DNA from: Streptomyces sp. NBC_01294
GTDB lineage: Bacteria; Actinomycetota; Actinomycetes; Streptomycetales; Streptomycetaceae
Length of the DNA stretch: 64,000 nucleotides
Reading direction: 5' to 3'
NCBI RefSeq assembly: GCF_035917235.1
Contig: NZ_CP108423.1
Coordinates: forward strand, 4,095,001-4,159,000
Shown here: in pieces, positions 7,958 to 18,089 of the stretch
Layout of the letters: the number at the start of each line of letters is the position of its first letter
Position numbering within the stretch: position 1 is the first letter of the stretch
Notes under the pieces: generated by a model
Databases searched by the model: none
Told to the model about the DNA's origin: nothing
What the model saw: only the letters and a program-made list of their open reading frames with translations
Program-made: the position numbers and the translations under genes

Positions 7958-9421
7958 TCAGCGCTTGCGCCGCCGGCCCCGGCCGCCGCGGACCGGCCCC
8001 GAGGCCGGCGCGACGGCCGGGGATCCCGGCCGGTCTGCGGAAACGACCAGCGCGGCCAGCGCCGTGGTCACGGGGACCGAGGCCACCAGCCCGATCGAGC
8101 CCACGAGCGTCCGTACGATCTCCACCGCGACCAGCTCGCTGTTGGCCACCGAACCCATGCTGCTGTTCGCGATCGAGAACAGCAGGAGAAGCGGCAGCGC
8201 GGCGCCCGCGTACGCCAGCACCAGGGTGTTGACCACGGATGCGATGTGGTCGCGGCCGATCCGGATGGCCGCCTTGTACAGCGCGCGCGAGCTCATCGAG
8301 GAGTCGGCCTGGTGGAGTTCCCAGACCGCCGAGGTCTGGGTGACCGTCACATCGTCGAGCACGCCCAGTGATCCGATGATCACACCTGCGAGCAGCAAAC
8401 CGCTCATGTCGATGTCCGGGTAGAGCCCGTGGATCAGCCCGGTGTTGTCGTCGGTGTTGCCGCTGAGGAACGCCCAGTCGATCAATACCGAGCCCAGCAC
8501 CCCGATCAGCAGCAGCGAGACGAGCGTGCCGAGGACGGCGACCGCGGTACGGGCCGTCAGGCCGTGGCACATGAAGAGCGAGATCAGCATGATGGCGCTC
8601 GCCCCGACCACCGCGACGACCAGCGGGTTCGAGCCCTGCAGGATGGCCGGGAGGATGAAGAGGGTCAGCACGCCGAAGCTGATGACCAGTGCGATCAGTG
8701 CGAACAGTCCGCGCATCCGCCCGACGAGCACGACCGCGAGCGCGAAGATGCCGGCCAGCACCGCCATGGGGAGCTTGCGGTTCACGTCGATCACCGAGTA
8801 CTGGAGGTCGCGGGGGGCGTCCGGCGCGTACGCCACCACCACCCCCTGGCCGTCCTCCAACTGCCGCGGTGCGCCCGGCTGGACGATCTCCACGAAGGTG
8901 CGGCCCTTGTCCGGGCCGGTGCCGACCTCGACGGTGGCCTTCTTGCACTCGCCGGTCTGCGCGGCCTGCGCCTCGCGGCCCGCGGGGGTGGTGGGGTCGC
9001 CGGTCGTCGGCACCTGTGCGGCGTTCACGGATTTGCAGTCGACCTGTTCGATCGAGACGACCTTGCCCTGCTGGGTCTGCCGGTCGAAGCCCACCCCGGT
9101 CCGCTCGTGGGCGGGGGCGCCGCCTGGCCAGAGCACCACCATGCCGATGAAGACGGCGGTGGCGAAGGGGATCAGGATGGCTGCGATGACCTTGCGCAGG
9201 TGCTTCGAGACGGGAGCCGCCGGGCCGTGACCATGGCCGTGACCGTGACCGTGACCGTGACCGTGACCGTGACCGTGGCTGGGGGCAGGGCCGGAGGAGT
9301 GCCCGGGGCCGTGGTTCGCGTGGCCGGAGTGGTCATGGGGCTCTGTGGGCTCTGAGGGCTCGATGGGGGGCTGCGGCGAGGGCGTCACCAGCAGATCATC
9401 GCAAGAGATGAGGGGGCCCAC
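7958..9421 (-). CDS. YibE/F-like multi-pass membrane protein with His-Gly repeat N-terminus
   Basis: The product has 487 residues. The cytoplasmic N-terminus contains seven to eight His-Gly dipeptides, followed by a membrane anchor (VIAAILIPFATAVFIGMVVLW), an extracytoplasmic region, and about seven further helices. The conserved YibE/F core is visible at GVLDDVTVTQTSAVWEL and GRDHIASVVNTLVLAYAGAALPLLL. Function is unknown; the His-rich tail suggests metal binding. GTG starts at 9421 and 9388 are both possible and neither has a convincing ribosome site. It is divergent from thiC. Confidence 0.85.
   Translation of the reverse strand: MGPLISCDDLLVTPSPQPPIEPSEPTEPHDHSGHANHGPGHSSGPAPSHGHGHGHGHGHGHGHGHGPAAPVSKHLRKVIAAILIPFATAVFIGMVVLWPGGAPAHERTGVGFDRQTQQGKVVSIEQVDCKSVNAAQVPTTGDPTTPAGREAQAAQTGECKKATVEVGTGPDKGRTFVEIVQPGAPRQLEDGQGVVVAYAPDAPRDLQYSVIDVNRKLPMAVLAGIFALAVVLVGRMRGLFALIALVISFGVLTLFILPAILQGSNPLVVAVVGASAIMLISLFMCHGLTARTAVAVLGTLVSLLLIGVLGSVLIDWAFLSGNTDDNTGLIHGLYPDIDMSGLLLAGVIIGSLGVLDDVTVTQTSAVWELHQADSSMSSRALYKAAIRIGRDHIASVVNTLVLAYAGAALPLLLLFSIANSSMGSVANSELVAVEIVRTLVGSIGLVASVPVTTALAALVVSADRPGSPAVAPASGPVRGGRGRRRKR
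9237..9272. repeat. CCGTGA hexanucleotide microsatellite
   Basis: Six exact CCGTGA units lie in tandem with imperfect flanks. On the minus strand they encode the (His-Gly)n stretch of the YibE/F protein, so its length may vary by slippage without loss of frame. Confidence 0.85.
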
Positions 9422-9464
9422 TGTTCAGCACGCCATGGATGACGCTAGCGTGGGGGCACCTTTG

Positions 9465-11387
<1,923 letters not shown>

Positions 11388-11406
11388 GCCGTTCGACAGG
11401 AGCTAC

Positions 11407-11455
11407 GGGGCGGACCCGCGACCCATGGGGGGAGTCGCGGGTCCGTCCCGTTTTT
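11407..11455 (+). terminator. Intrinsic terminator of thiC
   Basis: A 16-bp stem (11407-11422 with 11434-11449, one G-U pair) encloses an 11-nt loop and is followed by five T residues. This is the most canonical rho-independent terminator in the window. Confidence 0.92.
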
Positions 11456-11561
11456 GCTGGCCCGGAGTGCTTCCACTCGCCACCACCTGCTGGCCGCCAC
11501 CCCGTCCTGATGACTCGTGCTCTTGACGTTCGTCACGACGGCCATTGGTGTCGCATCGATA

Positions 11562-11578
11562 GTCCGATAAGTGGACTT
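11562..11578 (+). promoter_or_regulatory. 17-bp element upstream of collagen-like gene 1
   Basis: GTCCGATAAGTGGACTT occurs here, 102 bp before the gene, and again exactly at 14519-14535 upstream of the second collagen-like gene. Its ends GTCC/GGAC form an inverted repeat. The inner CCGATAA resembles the -10 of sigma-WhiG promoters (GCCGATAA), but no TAAA-type -35 is seen 15 nt upstream. Confidence 0.6.
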
Positions 11579-11679
11579 TCCCGCGAGGTGTCCCGCCACT
11601 TTCGGCAACGGTTCCCAGGCTGTCCGATGTGGCCAAAGAGGCCCACACCATCGTTCGATCAGATTCGAGAAGGAGTGGA

Positions 11680-13068
11680 ATGCGCCCCGAGAACAGGACC
11701 AGGTCAACCCTTGGCCCGCTGCCGAGGAGCGGTTGGCGCAAGGGTGGCACGCTCGCGTCGCTCGCCCTGGTGATGATGGGAGTCGCCAGCCCCGCCATCG
11801 CCGTGGCCCAGAACGTTCAGGCGGCCGAGCGCGTGCACGCGGCGAGCCTCACGGCTGAGAACCCGTGCAAGCCTGGGCAGCATCACCGTCCGGACCACAA
11901 CCCGGACCAGGGTCCGGACTTCAACCCGGACCATGACCCGAACTTCAACCCGGACCATGGTCCGGACGACGGCCCGAGGGTCGCGGGCATCGAGGCCGGG
12001 CCCACCGGTCTCGACAGGTGTGAGGAGGGCAGGCCGGGCCCGACAGGACCGACGGGTGCCACCGGCGCTACCGGCGCCACGGGTGCTGACGGCCTCGACG
12101 GGGCTGACGGTGCGACCGGCGCCACCGGTGCCACGGGTACGGACGGCGCCGACGGTGCGACGGGTGCTGACGGCGCCACAGGTGCCACGGGTGCCGACGG
12201 CGCGACCGGTGCCACGGGTGCCGACGGCGCGACGGGCGCCACCGGTACGGACGGCGCAGATGGCGCTACGGGCGCGACAGGTGCCGACGGCGCCGACGGT
12301 GCTACGGGTGCCACGGGTGCCGACGGTGCGACCGGTGCCACGGGTGCCGACGGTGCTGACGGTGCGACGGGCGCGACGGGTACGGACGGCGCGGACGGTG
12401 CCACGGGTGCCACCGGCGCGCCGGGTACGGACGGCGCGGACGGTGCCACCGGCGCGACGGGCGCGCCGGGTACGGATGGTGCGGACGGTGCCACCGGCGC
12501 GACGGGCGCGCCGGGTACGGATGGTGCGGACGGTGCCACCGGCGCGACGGGCGCGCCGGGTACGGATGGTGCGGACGGTGCCACCGGCGCGACGGGCGCG
12601 CCGGGTACGGATGGTGCGGACGGTGCCACCGGCGCGACGGGCGCTACCGGTGCCACCGGTGCCACCGGCGCGACGGGCACTGGGCCCTGCGACGACATCG
12701 ACAGCTTCGCGCCTTCGATCACCGAGTCGTTCAGTGCCGCTCTGACGAACGGCATCGCCTACGTCGGCCGCGCGACCACGGCCGGAGGTGTGCCTGTCTG
12801 GCAGAACATCACGGACGATGACAACCCGGGCTTCCCCTTCGGCCTGGCCTGCGGCATCACGATCATCGAGCAGGGCCCGAACTCCTACGTCCAGGTCGTG
12901 ACCACGGACGGCAGGACCTACCAGACCCACGGCGACACCCTCCTGAACAACTTCGTCTGGGACGAGGAGTGGATCGAACTGCTCCCCGCCCCGACTCCCC
13001 CGGCTCTCCGGGGCAAGGAGTTCAAGGGAGACCTGATGCGCGGAGCCATGCGCAACCTCATCCCCTAG
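11680..13068 (+). CDS. Secreted collagen-like protein 1
   Basis: The product has 462 residues. A signal peptide covers about 1-45 ([25 protein letters not shown]). A polar linker follows with [12 protein letters not shown] and [18 protein letters not shown] repeats. About 73 uninterrupted Gly-X-Y triplets occupy residues 117-335, mostly GAT and GAD with GTD, and five copies of a 15-residue unit. The C-terminal domain of about 125 residues begins at C337 and resembles nothing I recognise; a related one ends collagen-like protein 2. Such triplets form triple helices, and threonines in GxT triplets are known glycosylation sites in Bacillus BclA. The ATG at 11680 has AAGGAG at 11670-11675. Confidence 0.9.
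   Translation: MRPENRTRSTLGPLPRSGWRKGGTLASLALVMMGVASPAIAVAQNVQAAERVHAASLTAENPCKPGQHHRPDHNPDQGPDFNPDHDPNFNPDHGPDDGPRVAGIEAGPTGLDRCEEGRPGPTGPTGATGATGATGADGLDGADGATGATGATGTDGADGATGADGATGATGADGATGATGADGATGATGTDGADGATGATGADGADGATGATGADGATGATGADGADGATGATGTDGADGATGATGAPGTDGADGATGATGAPGTDGADGATGATGAPGTDGADGATGATGAPGTDGADGATGATGAPGTDGADGATGATGATGATGATGATGTGPCDDIDSFAPSITESFSAALTNGIAYVGRATTAGGVPVWQNITDDDNPGFPFGLACGITIIEQGPNSYVQVVTTDGRTYQTHGDTLLNNFVWDEEWIELLPAPTPPALRGKEFKGDLMRGAMRNLIP
12421..12645. repeat. Five tandem copies of a 45-bp coding repeat
   Basis: Units begin at 12421, 12466, 12511, 12556 and 12601, each encoding five Gly-X-Y triplets. Units 2, 3 and 4 are identical at every base; the others differ at few positions. 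Such identity in a synonymous-rich region indicates recent expansion. Confidence 0.92.
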
Positions 13069-13125
13069 GGAAGCCCGCTCTGGACGGCGTGCCGGCACGC
13101 CGAAATCCGGGATCGTGACGTCGGT

Positions 13126-13157
13126 CCGGGCGGATCACCGGTTGGGGATCCGCCCGG
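13126..13157 (+). terminator. Hairpin downstream of collagen-like gene 1
   Basis: CCGGGCGGATC (13126-13136) pairs perfectly with GATCCGCCCGG (13147-13157) across a 10-nt loop, 58 bp after the stop codon. Confidence 0.6.
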
Positions 13158-13193
13158 CTCCGGCCGACGGACGCGTCGGCCCGGCGTAACGAA

Positions 13194-13239
13194 CGGAGGG
13201 CGCCGCTCCACGGCCTGTCGGCCGGGGCGGCGCCCTCCG
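13194..13239. terminator. Second, longer hairpin between convergent genes
   Basis: CGGAGGGCGCCGC (13194-13206) pairs with GCGGCGCCCTCCG (13227-13239), 13 bp, 21 bp from the end of the glycosyltransferase gene. It probably terminates that minus-strand gene and may act in both directions. Confidence 0.7.
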
Positions 13240-13260
13240 TCGCGTGCGGGGGAGCGGCGG

Positions 13261-14382
13261 TCAGGCGACCACCTGGTACTGCGGATCCAGCTTGCGCCGG
13301 GCGAAGGCGAGGTTCTCGCCGACCCGCTCGCGCTGGCTCTCGGGAAGCGCGCCCTCCCGCAGCAGCCGCTCGCAGCAGTCCAGCGACTCCTGGTACTCGC
13401 CGACCCAGTAGGCGGCCACCGCGAGTTCGTCGAGCGCGCGCCACTCGTACCAGTCGAACTCGACGAACAGGATGTCGTCCGGCCGCGGGATCCGCACCGC
13501 CTGGCGCGCGAACATGTACGCCAGCGGCCAGCGCCCCTCGGTCCGGCAGAGGCGGGCGAGGTCACCGAGCGATTCGGCCCGCGAGGGACGGCTCTCGTGT
13601 GCGCGGAGGTAGCGGTCCATCACCTCGGCCGCCGGCTTCTTCAGGCGCGACGCGATCCGTGCCGCGTAGAGCTGGGAGCAGAAGGCCTCCTCGGCGAATC
13701 CGCCCATGCCCGCCCGGACGTCGTAGGCGGCGAGGGACTTCTCCGGTTCTCCCGCGTCGCGCCAGCTCTGCGCCAGATAAAACGCGTAGCGGGCATTGTC
13801 GGGTTCCTTCAGCAGCCCTTGTTCGAGAATCCCCGCGTCGCGCAGGTACTTTTCCCGTTCGCTGCCGTCACGGTGGCGGGCTCCCCCGCCGACGATGAGG
13901 ATATGGGCGCCTTCGAGCACTCCGCGGCTGAAGCGGGTTTCGCAATCGAGGTACTCGTGGAGCACGCCGACGTATTTCCAGGGCAATCGGGTGGAGACCA
14001 GGGCGGGCCGCCAGTGGATGACGGGTGCGTGGTGCACCGCCACGCTGTACGCGTCGTGAGTGAGCTCCGGCATGCGAAACCCGGGATCCACCTCCATCAC
14101 GTCGTCGGCGTCGAGGAAGAGCAGGTAGTCCGCGGTGGAGCGGGCGAGGTCGATCGCTTCGCTGCGGCTGCCGTCGAATCCCTTCCAGGGTCGTTCGTGC
14201 AGAACACCGGGCAGATCGCCGAAGAATTCCCGGATGATGTCCTGGGTGCCGTCCGTGGAGCCCGTGTCCACGATCACCCACGTGTCGATCAAAGGCCGCA
14301 CCGATTCGAGGCAGCGCCGGATCACCGGAGCCTCGTTCTTGACGATCATGTTCAGGCAGACTTTTGCTTTCAAGGGTCCCAT
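13261..14382 (-). CDS. Family-2 glycosyltransferase with helical-repeat C-terminus
   Basis: The product has 373 residues. The GT-A fold is shown by CLNMIVKNEAPVIRRCLESV, VDTGSTDGTQDII and the metal-binding DADD (LLFLDADDVMEVD). The C-terminal half is alpha-helical with TPR-like pairs (YAFYLAQSWRDAGEPEKSLAAYD). No membrane segment is seen, so it acts in the cytoplasm. It lies between two collagen-like genes, convergent with the first and divergent from the second, which suggests but does not prove that they are its acceptors. The ATG at 14382 lacks a strong ribosome site; a TTG four codons later is an alternative. Confidence 0.85.
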   Translation of the reverse strand: MGPLKAKVCLNMIVKNEAPVIRRCLESVRPLIDTWVIVDTGSTDGTQDIIREFFGDLPGVLHERPWKGFDGSRSEAIDLARSTADYLLFLDADDVMEVDPGFRMPELTHDAYSVAVHHAPVIHWRPALVSTRLPWKYVGVLHEYLDCETRFSRGVLEGAHILIVGGGARHRDGSEREKYLRDAGILEQGLLKEPDNARYAFYLAQSWRDAGEPEKSLAAYDVRAGMGGFAEEAFCSQLYAARIASRLKKPAAEVMDRYLRAHESRPSRAESLGDLARLCRTEGRWPLAYMFARQAVRIPRPDDILFVEFDWYEWRALDELAVAAYWVGEYQESLDCCERLLREGALPESQRERVGENLAFARRKLDPQYQVVA

Positions 14383-14518
14383 CCACTGTGGTGATGAAGA
14401 TGACCGTGAAAACGACGGTAGGGATCCGGGTAATGCCGTGCAAGGAAGCTCGACCGCAAAGGCAGAGGCCGGGCCGCGTCCGTTACTGCAGGTTCCGCCA
14501 ACGGGGGCTCACTCGCTG

Positions 14519-14535
14519 GTCCGATAAGTGGACTT
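14519..14535 (+). promoter_or_regulatory. 17-bp element upstream of collagen-like gene 2
   Basis: This is an exact second copy of GTCCGATAAGTGGACTT, 110 bp before the collagen-like gene 2 start and within the divergent promoter region shared with the glycosyltransferase gene. A second shared block (CATCGTTCGATC, then TTCGAGAAGGAG) lies just before both start codons. Confidence 0.6.
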
Positions 14536-14644
14536 ACGCGCGCGGCGACCGGCTGCCCGCGACCACGATCCCCACGATGGCCGAGGTGGCCAGTCCGGCC
14601 CCATCGCACATCGTTCGATCCGGTTTCGAGAAGGAGCGGCGTAT

Positions 14645-15562
14645 ATGAGCCCCGAGAACAGGACCAAGTCCACTCTTGGTCCGCTGCCCAGGCGCAGCAG
14701 CTGGCTGGCCGGCGGCACCCTCGCCTCGCTGGCCCTGGTGATGGTGGGCATCTCCAGTCCCGCATTCGCTGCGGCCGAGAGCATTCAGGCGGCCGAGACG
14801 GTCACGGCGGCGAGTCCCACGGGCGGCGGGGACAAGTGCAAGCCGCACAAGAAGCCCAAGCACGATCCGAGAGAGGAGCGCAGCGCGGCCGGCCCGCAGG
14901 GCGGCGGCGGTGACGAATGCGAGGGCAAGCGGGGCCCGACGGGCCCCCGGGGTCCGAAGGGCAAGCCGGGCGAGGACGGCATCGACGGTGCCGACGGTGC
15001 GACTGGAGCCACCGGTGCCCCGGGTGCCGATGGTGCGACGGGCGCGACGGGTGCTCCGGGTGTCGACGGTGCGACGGGCGCGACGGGTGCTCCGGGTGCC
15101 GATGGTGCGACGGGCGCGACCGGAGCCACTGGGGTGTCCGAATGCGTGGACATCGACGCCGTGTGGGACAACAACGCCCGCGAGTTCAGGGCGGCGCTCC
15201 CGGGCGACACCAACGCGTACGCGGGTATCCGCCGGCTCACGGGTCCGAACGCGGGAACGTGGCTCTGGTACGACCTCACGACCAATGACGCGGGCCAGTT
15301 CCCGGATGGCGCCTGCAGCATCTCCATCGGCCACCAGGCCAACGTGCTGGCGATCGACGTGGTGACGACGGAGGGTGTCATCTGGGAGACCTCCTGCGAC
15401 GTCAACCCGGGTGACGGCACGCTCACCTGTGATGGCGTGTGGTCGCCCCTCACCTCACAGCCCGAGGAGGGCGACCCGAACCTGCGCCGAGCCGCCGCCA
15501 CGGCGCCGGTCCGCCCGATGGACCCCAACCACCTGCCGAAGCAGCTGAAGCAGCTGAAGTAG
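14645..15562 (+). CDS. Secreted collagen-like protein 2
   Basis: The product has 305 residues and is a paralogue of collagen-like protein 1: both begin with PENRT(R/K)STLGPLPR, share the signal peptide core [11 protein letters not shown], and have QAAE just after cleavage. A basic linker ([12 protein letters not shown]) precedes about 23 Gly-X-Y triplets at residues 94-164, starting [19 protein letters not shown]. The C-terminal domain starts [20 protein letters not shown], echoing [19 protein letters not shown] of the paralogue. The ATG at 14645 is preceded by AAGGAG. Confidence 0.9.
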   Translation: MSPENRTKSTLGPLPRRSSWLAGGTLASLALVMVGISSPAFAAAESIQAAETVTAASPTGGGDKCKPHKKPKHDPREERSAAGPQGGGGDECEGKRGPTGPRGPKGKPGEDGIDGADGATGATGAPGADGATGATGAPGVDGATGATGAPGADGATGATGATGVSECVDIDAVWDNNAREFRAALPGDTNAYAGIRRLTGPNAGTWLWYDLTTNDAGQFPDGACSISIGHQANVLAIDVVTTEGVIWETSCDVNPGDGTLTCDGVWSPLTSQPEEGDPNLRRAAATAPVRPMDPNHLPKQLKQLK

Positions 15563-15577
15563 GGCGCGCGACCGGAT

Positions 15578-16390
15578 CTACTCCGGCCGGTGTTCCGGGC
15601 CGCCGAAGTCCGGACTCGTGAAGTCCGGAGGCGTGTAGCCGGGACGGGGTCCCTGTGAAGGGGATCCCGGGCTGGTGAAATCGGGCCGGGTGTATCCCAG
15701 GTTGGGGATGCGCCCGGCCCCTGGCGTGCGGGGGGTCGGGAAGCCCGGTCCCGCACTCGGATCGGCCAGCGCGTCCCGCAGGAACGGCACGATGCCGCGC
15801 TCCAGCAGGGCGTGCCGCCAGGCCTCCCGGGCCCGTGCCACCTCGTCGGGTATCGCCTCGGTCTCGTCCGCCACCACCTCGGTCGCGCTGTTGCGGACGG
15901 CCGTCACCAGCAGCCCGATCACGGCGAAGAGCAGGGCGGCCACGGTGAGCGCTCCGAAGAGCCAACCCGCCGTCAGCATGGTCTTGGCGAAGGCCGGTTC
16001 GGGCTCGATCATCTTCAGGCTGTAGCCGACGAGCAGGAAGATCAGCATGGCGGTGCCGGCCAGGACCGGTGCGAGGACCGCGACCACGGCGCTGATGCCC
16101 GCGCCGCCGCCGTTGTCCTGTCCGCCGTCCTCGTCCCCCGTCCTGCCGGGCGTGGACAGCACCTCGTCGCGTCGTTCCTCGCGGACCTTCACGTAGTGCC
16201 CGTACTCGGCGGCGGCCGCGGCGGCGAGCAGCGCGCTGGCCCCCTGGGCCATGGTGCGCAGCTGTTCGGCGTTCAGCCGTTCGCCCAGGGTGGCGAGTTC
16301 GGGCCGCTCGTGCGCGGCGCGCAGCGCCTCGTCGATGAGCCGATCGAACTCCGGCCGGTCTTCGGTCAGCAGGTGCGGAGCGCTGGTCAT
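15578..16390 (-). CDS. Membrane protein with C-terminal GYTxPDFTSP repeats
   Basis: The product has 270 residues. The N-terminal helical region is polar (about 1-85). Two membrane helices follow (ISAVVAVLAPVLAGTAMLIFLLVGYSL and MLTAGWLFGALTVAALLFAVIGLLVTAV), then a soluble region and a tail rich in Pro, Gly and Thr in which GYT(R/P)PDFTSP is repeated. I recognise no family. The ATG at 16390 is supported by GGGGG six bases upstream. It is convergent with collagen-like gene 2 with a 15-bp gap. Confidence 0.75.
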   Translation of the reverse strand: MTSAPHLLTEDRPEFDRLIDEALRAAHERPELATLGERLNAEQLRTMAQGASALLAAAAAAEYGHYVKVREERRDEVLSTPGRTGDEDGGQDNGGGAGISAVVAVLAPVLAGTAMLIFLLVGYSLKMIEPEPAFAKTMLTAGWLFGALTVAALLFAVIGLLVTAVRNSATEVVADETEAIPDEVARAREAWRHALLERGIVPFLRDALADPSAGPGFPTPRTPGAGRIPNLGYTRPDFTSPGSPSQGPRPGYTPPDFTSPDFGGPEHRPE

Positions 16391-16509
16391 GTGCATCCCC
16401 CGATGCTCCGTGGAAGCCGGTATGCCCGCGTAGACCCGGGCGCCGGCACAAACGGAGGAGAGCCTGCTACGGATAGAGCGATGGTAGAGCGCCCACAGCA
16501 CGCCGTGAC

Positions 16510-16532
16510 AGGGGCTTTCCGGAAATACCCCT
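16510..16532 (-). terminator. Weak hairpin after the metallophosphoesterase gene
   Basis: AGGGG (16510-16514) pairs with CCCCT (16528-16532), and the loop holds the palindrome TTTCCGGAAA. It lies 12 bp beyond the metallophosphoesterase stop on the minus strand. Confidence 0.4.
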
Positions 16533-16544
16533 CTGCGTAAGCTC

Positions 16545-17858
16545 TCAGTCGCTCAGCGGGAGTCGTACGACAAGAAGTTTTCCTGCCATCGTCACCCCGC
16601 CGTCCATGGCGATGGCGAGCCCTTCCGCGTACACGTGAGGGCCGTCGACGGCCTCGGGGCCGCGTGCCTCGTCACCGTCCTCCGTGCCCACCTCGCCGAG
16701 CAGGTACGGGATGGGGCTGTGCCCGTGCACGACGTGGCTGCCGCCGTAGGTGTCGAGGAGTTCACGTACGGCCGCCGGGCCGGTGCCCTCGTCGCGGAAG
16801 GCGAAGCGCTTGGTGAACTTCCGGAAGAGGTCCCAGGTGATGTCGGCGTCGCCGCGGTTGAGGAGCTCGTGGATGGTGTCGTTGACGTCCTCGATGGAGT
16901 CGCCGTAGTCGAGGTAGGCCGTGGTGTCGGAGTGCAGGAGCAGGTGGTCCTCCTCCAGCACGGCCGCGTCCAGGCGCGACATCCACTGCAGGTGGACGTC
17001 CTGCAGCCGTTCCATGTCGGTGCGCTGGCCGCCGTTGAGGAGCCACGCGGCCTGGAAGGTCGCGGTGCCGGCGCCGGAGACGACCGGGGTGTCGCCGAAC
17101 CGCTTGGCGCCGATGAGCAGCAGTTCGTGGTTGCCCATCAGGGCCTTGCAGTAGCCGCCGGCGGCGGCGGCCTCGGCGGACAGGCGCATGACGAGGTCGA
17201 TGACGCCGATGCCGTCGGGGCCGCGGTCGGTGAAGTCTCCGAGGAACCAGAGCCGGGCGTTGCCGGCGGACCAGCGGCGTTCGGAGTCGATCAGGCCCTG
17301 GGCCTGGAGCTCGGTGACGAGCTCGTCGAGGTAGCCGTGGACGTCGCCGACGACGTAGAGGGGCCCGGGACCGGCGGCCGCGTCCTGCGGGACGTACTGG
17401 ACCTGGACGGTGTCGCCGGGGCCTCCGAGGGGGGCGCGGCCGATGACGGGGAGGTCGCGGTAGGTCGGGGTGTAGCCCTCGGGCTCGTCCTCGTCGGGGT
17501 CCTGGCTCATCGCGTGCACGGGTTCGGCGTCGTGACGGGCGTCATGACGGGCGTCGAGGTGCGCCGGGGGACGGACGTGCAGGTGCGCGTCGGGGTGGTG
17601 CGTGGCCGGCGCCGGGGGTGTGGCCGGCTGCGGCGCGTAGCCGGGCTGCAGGGGCACGGTAGGCGTGCTGTCGTCGTAGTACGCCGGGTACTCCCCGTAG
17701 ACGGGGGCCTCGCCGTACACGGGTGCCTCGCCGTACACGGGAGCTTCGCCGGGAAGCCCGGTGGATACGGCGTACGGGGCGGGTTCGGTGACTGGAACCC
17801 GGAAGTCCCGCAGCGTCTCCGTCCGCATCGCGGGTCCCTGACCGGCCCCCTGAGTCAT
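16545..17858 (-). CDS. Metallophosphoesterase (PPP-type) with disordered N-terminus
   Basis: The product has 437 residues. The catalytic domain from about residue 165 has the PPP-family motifs GDVHG, GDFTDRGPD, GNHE and VHGHSP, which bind two metals. Relatives are serine/threonine phosphatases and Ap4A hydrolases. The first 160 residues are low-complexity, with three GEAPVY units, Pro-rich stretches and ARHDARHDAEPVH, probably flexible. The ATG at 17858 follows GGAGGGGTCG; the frame is open to 17891. Confidence 0.88.
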   Translation of the reverse strand: MTQGAGQGPAMRTETLRDFRVPVTEPAPYAVSTGLPGEAPVYGEAPVYGEAPVYGEYPAYYDDSTPTVPLQPGYAPQPATPPAPATHHPDAHLHVRPPAHLDARHDARHDAEPVHAMSQDPDEDEPEGYTPTYRDLPVIGRAPLGGPGDTVQVQYVPQDAAAGPGPLYVVGDVHGYLDELVTELQAQGLIDSERRWSAGNARLWFLGDFTDRGPDGIGVIDLVMRLSAEAAAAGGYCKALMGNHELLLIGAKRFGDTPVVSGAGTATFQAAWLLNGGQRTDMERLQDVHLQWMSRLDAAVLEEDHLLLHSDTTAYLDYGDSIEDVNDTIHELLNRGDADITWDLFRKFTKRFAFRDEGTGPAAVRELLDTYGGSHVVHGHSPIPYLLGEVGTEDGDEARGPEAVDGPHVYAEGLAIAMDGGVTMAGKLLVVRLPLSD

Positions 17859-17894
17859 CGACCCCTCCACCACCGTCGCGCTGCCGTACACCTG

Positions 17895-17927
17895 CGGACC
17901 CTCCTGACCTCCGGGGAGGAGGGTCCG
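17895..17927 (-). promoter_or_regulatory. Stable hairpin in the metallophosphoesterase leader
   Basis: CGGACCCTCCT (17895-17905) pairs with AGGAGGGTCCG (17917-17927), 37 bp upstream of the start codon. It may be the terminator of the upstream LacI-type gene or a leader structure. Position does not decide. Confidence 0.5.
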
Positions 17928-18089
17928 TGATGTCGTGCGCCCATCATAGGAATGCGGCTCGCGCTCTGTGACGCACCAGGGGTGGTGAATCCTGTGCGGA
18001 GCCGATCATTCCTGCCGATTTCTTCCGATATCGGTGTTGCTGAAATCCTTGGCCGGGCCATCGGCCAGGCCGACCGGACGGTCTGGCGG

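Noticed and set aside
11563..11570. Firm assignment of a sigma-WhiG promoter for collagen-like genes
   Set aside because: TCCGATAA fits the -10, but the bases 15 nt upstream (ATTG, and ACGG in the second copy) do not fit TAAA.
12041..12690. Possible CRISPR-like or satellite array
   Set aside because: The periodicity is 9 and 45 bp, in frame, encodes Gly-X-Y triplets, and there are no unique spacers.
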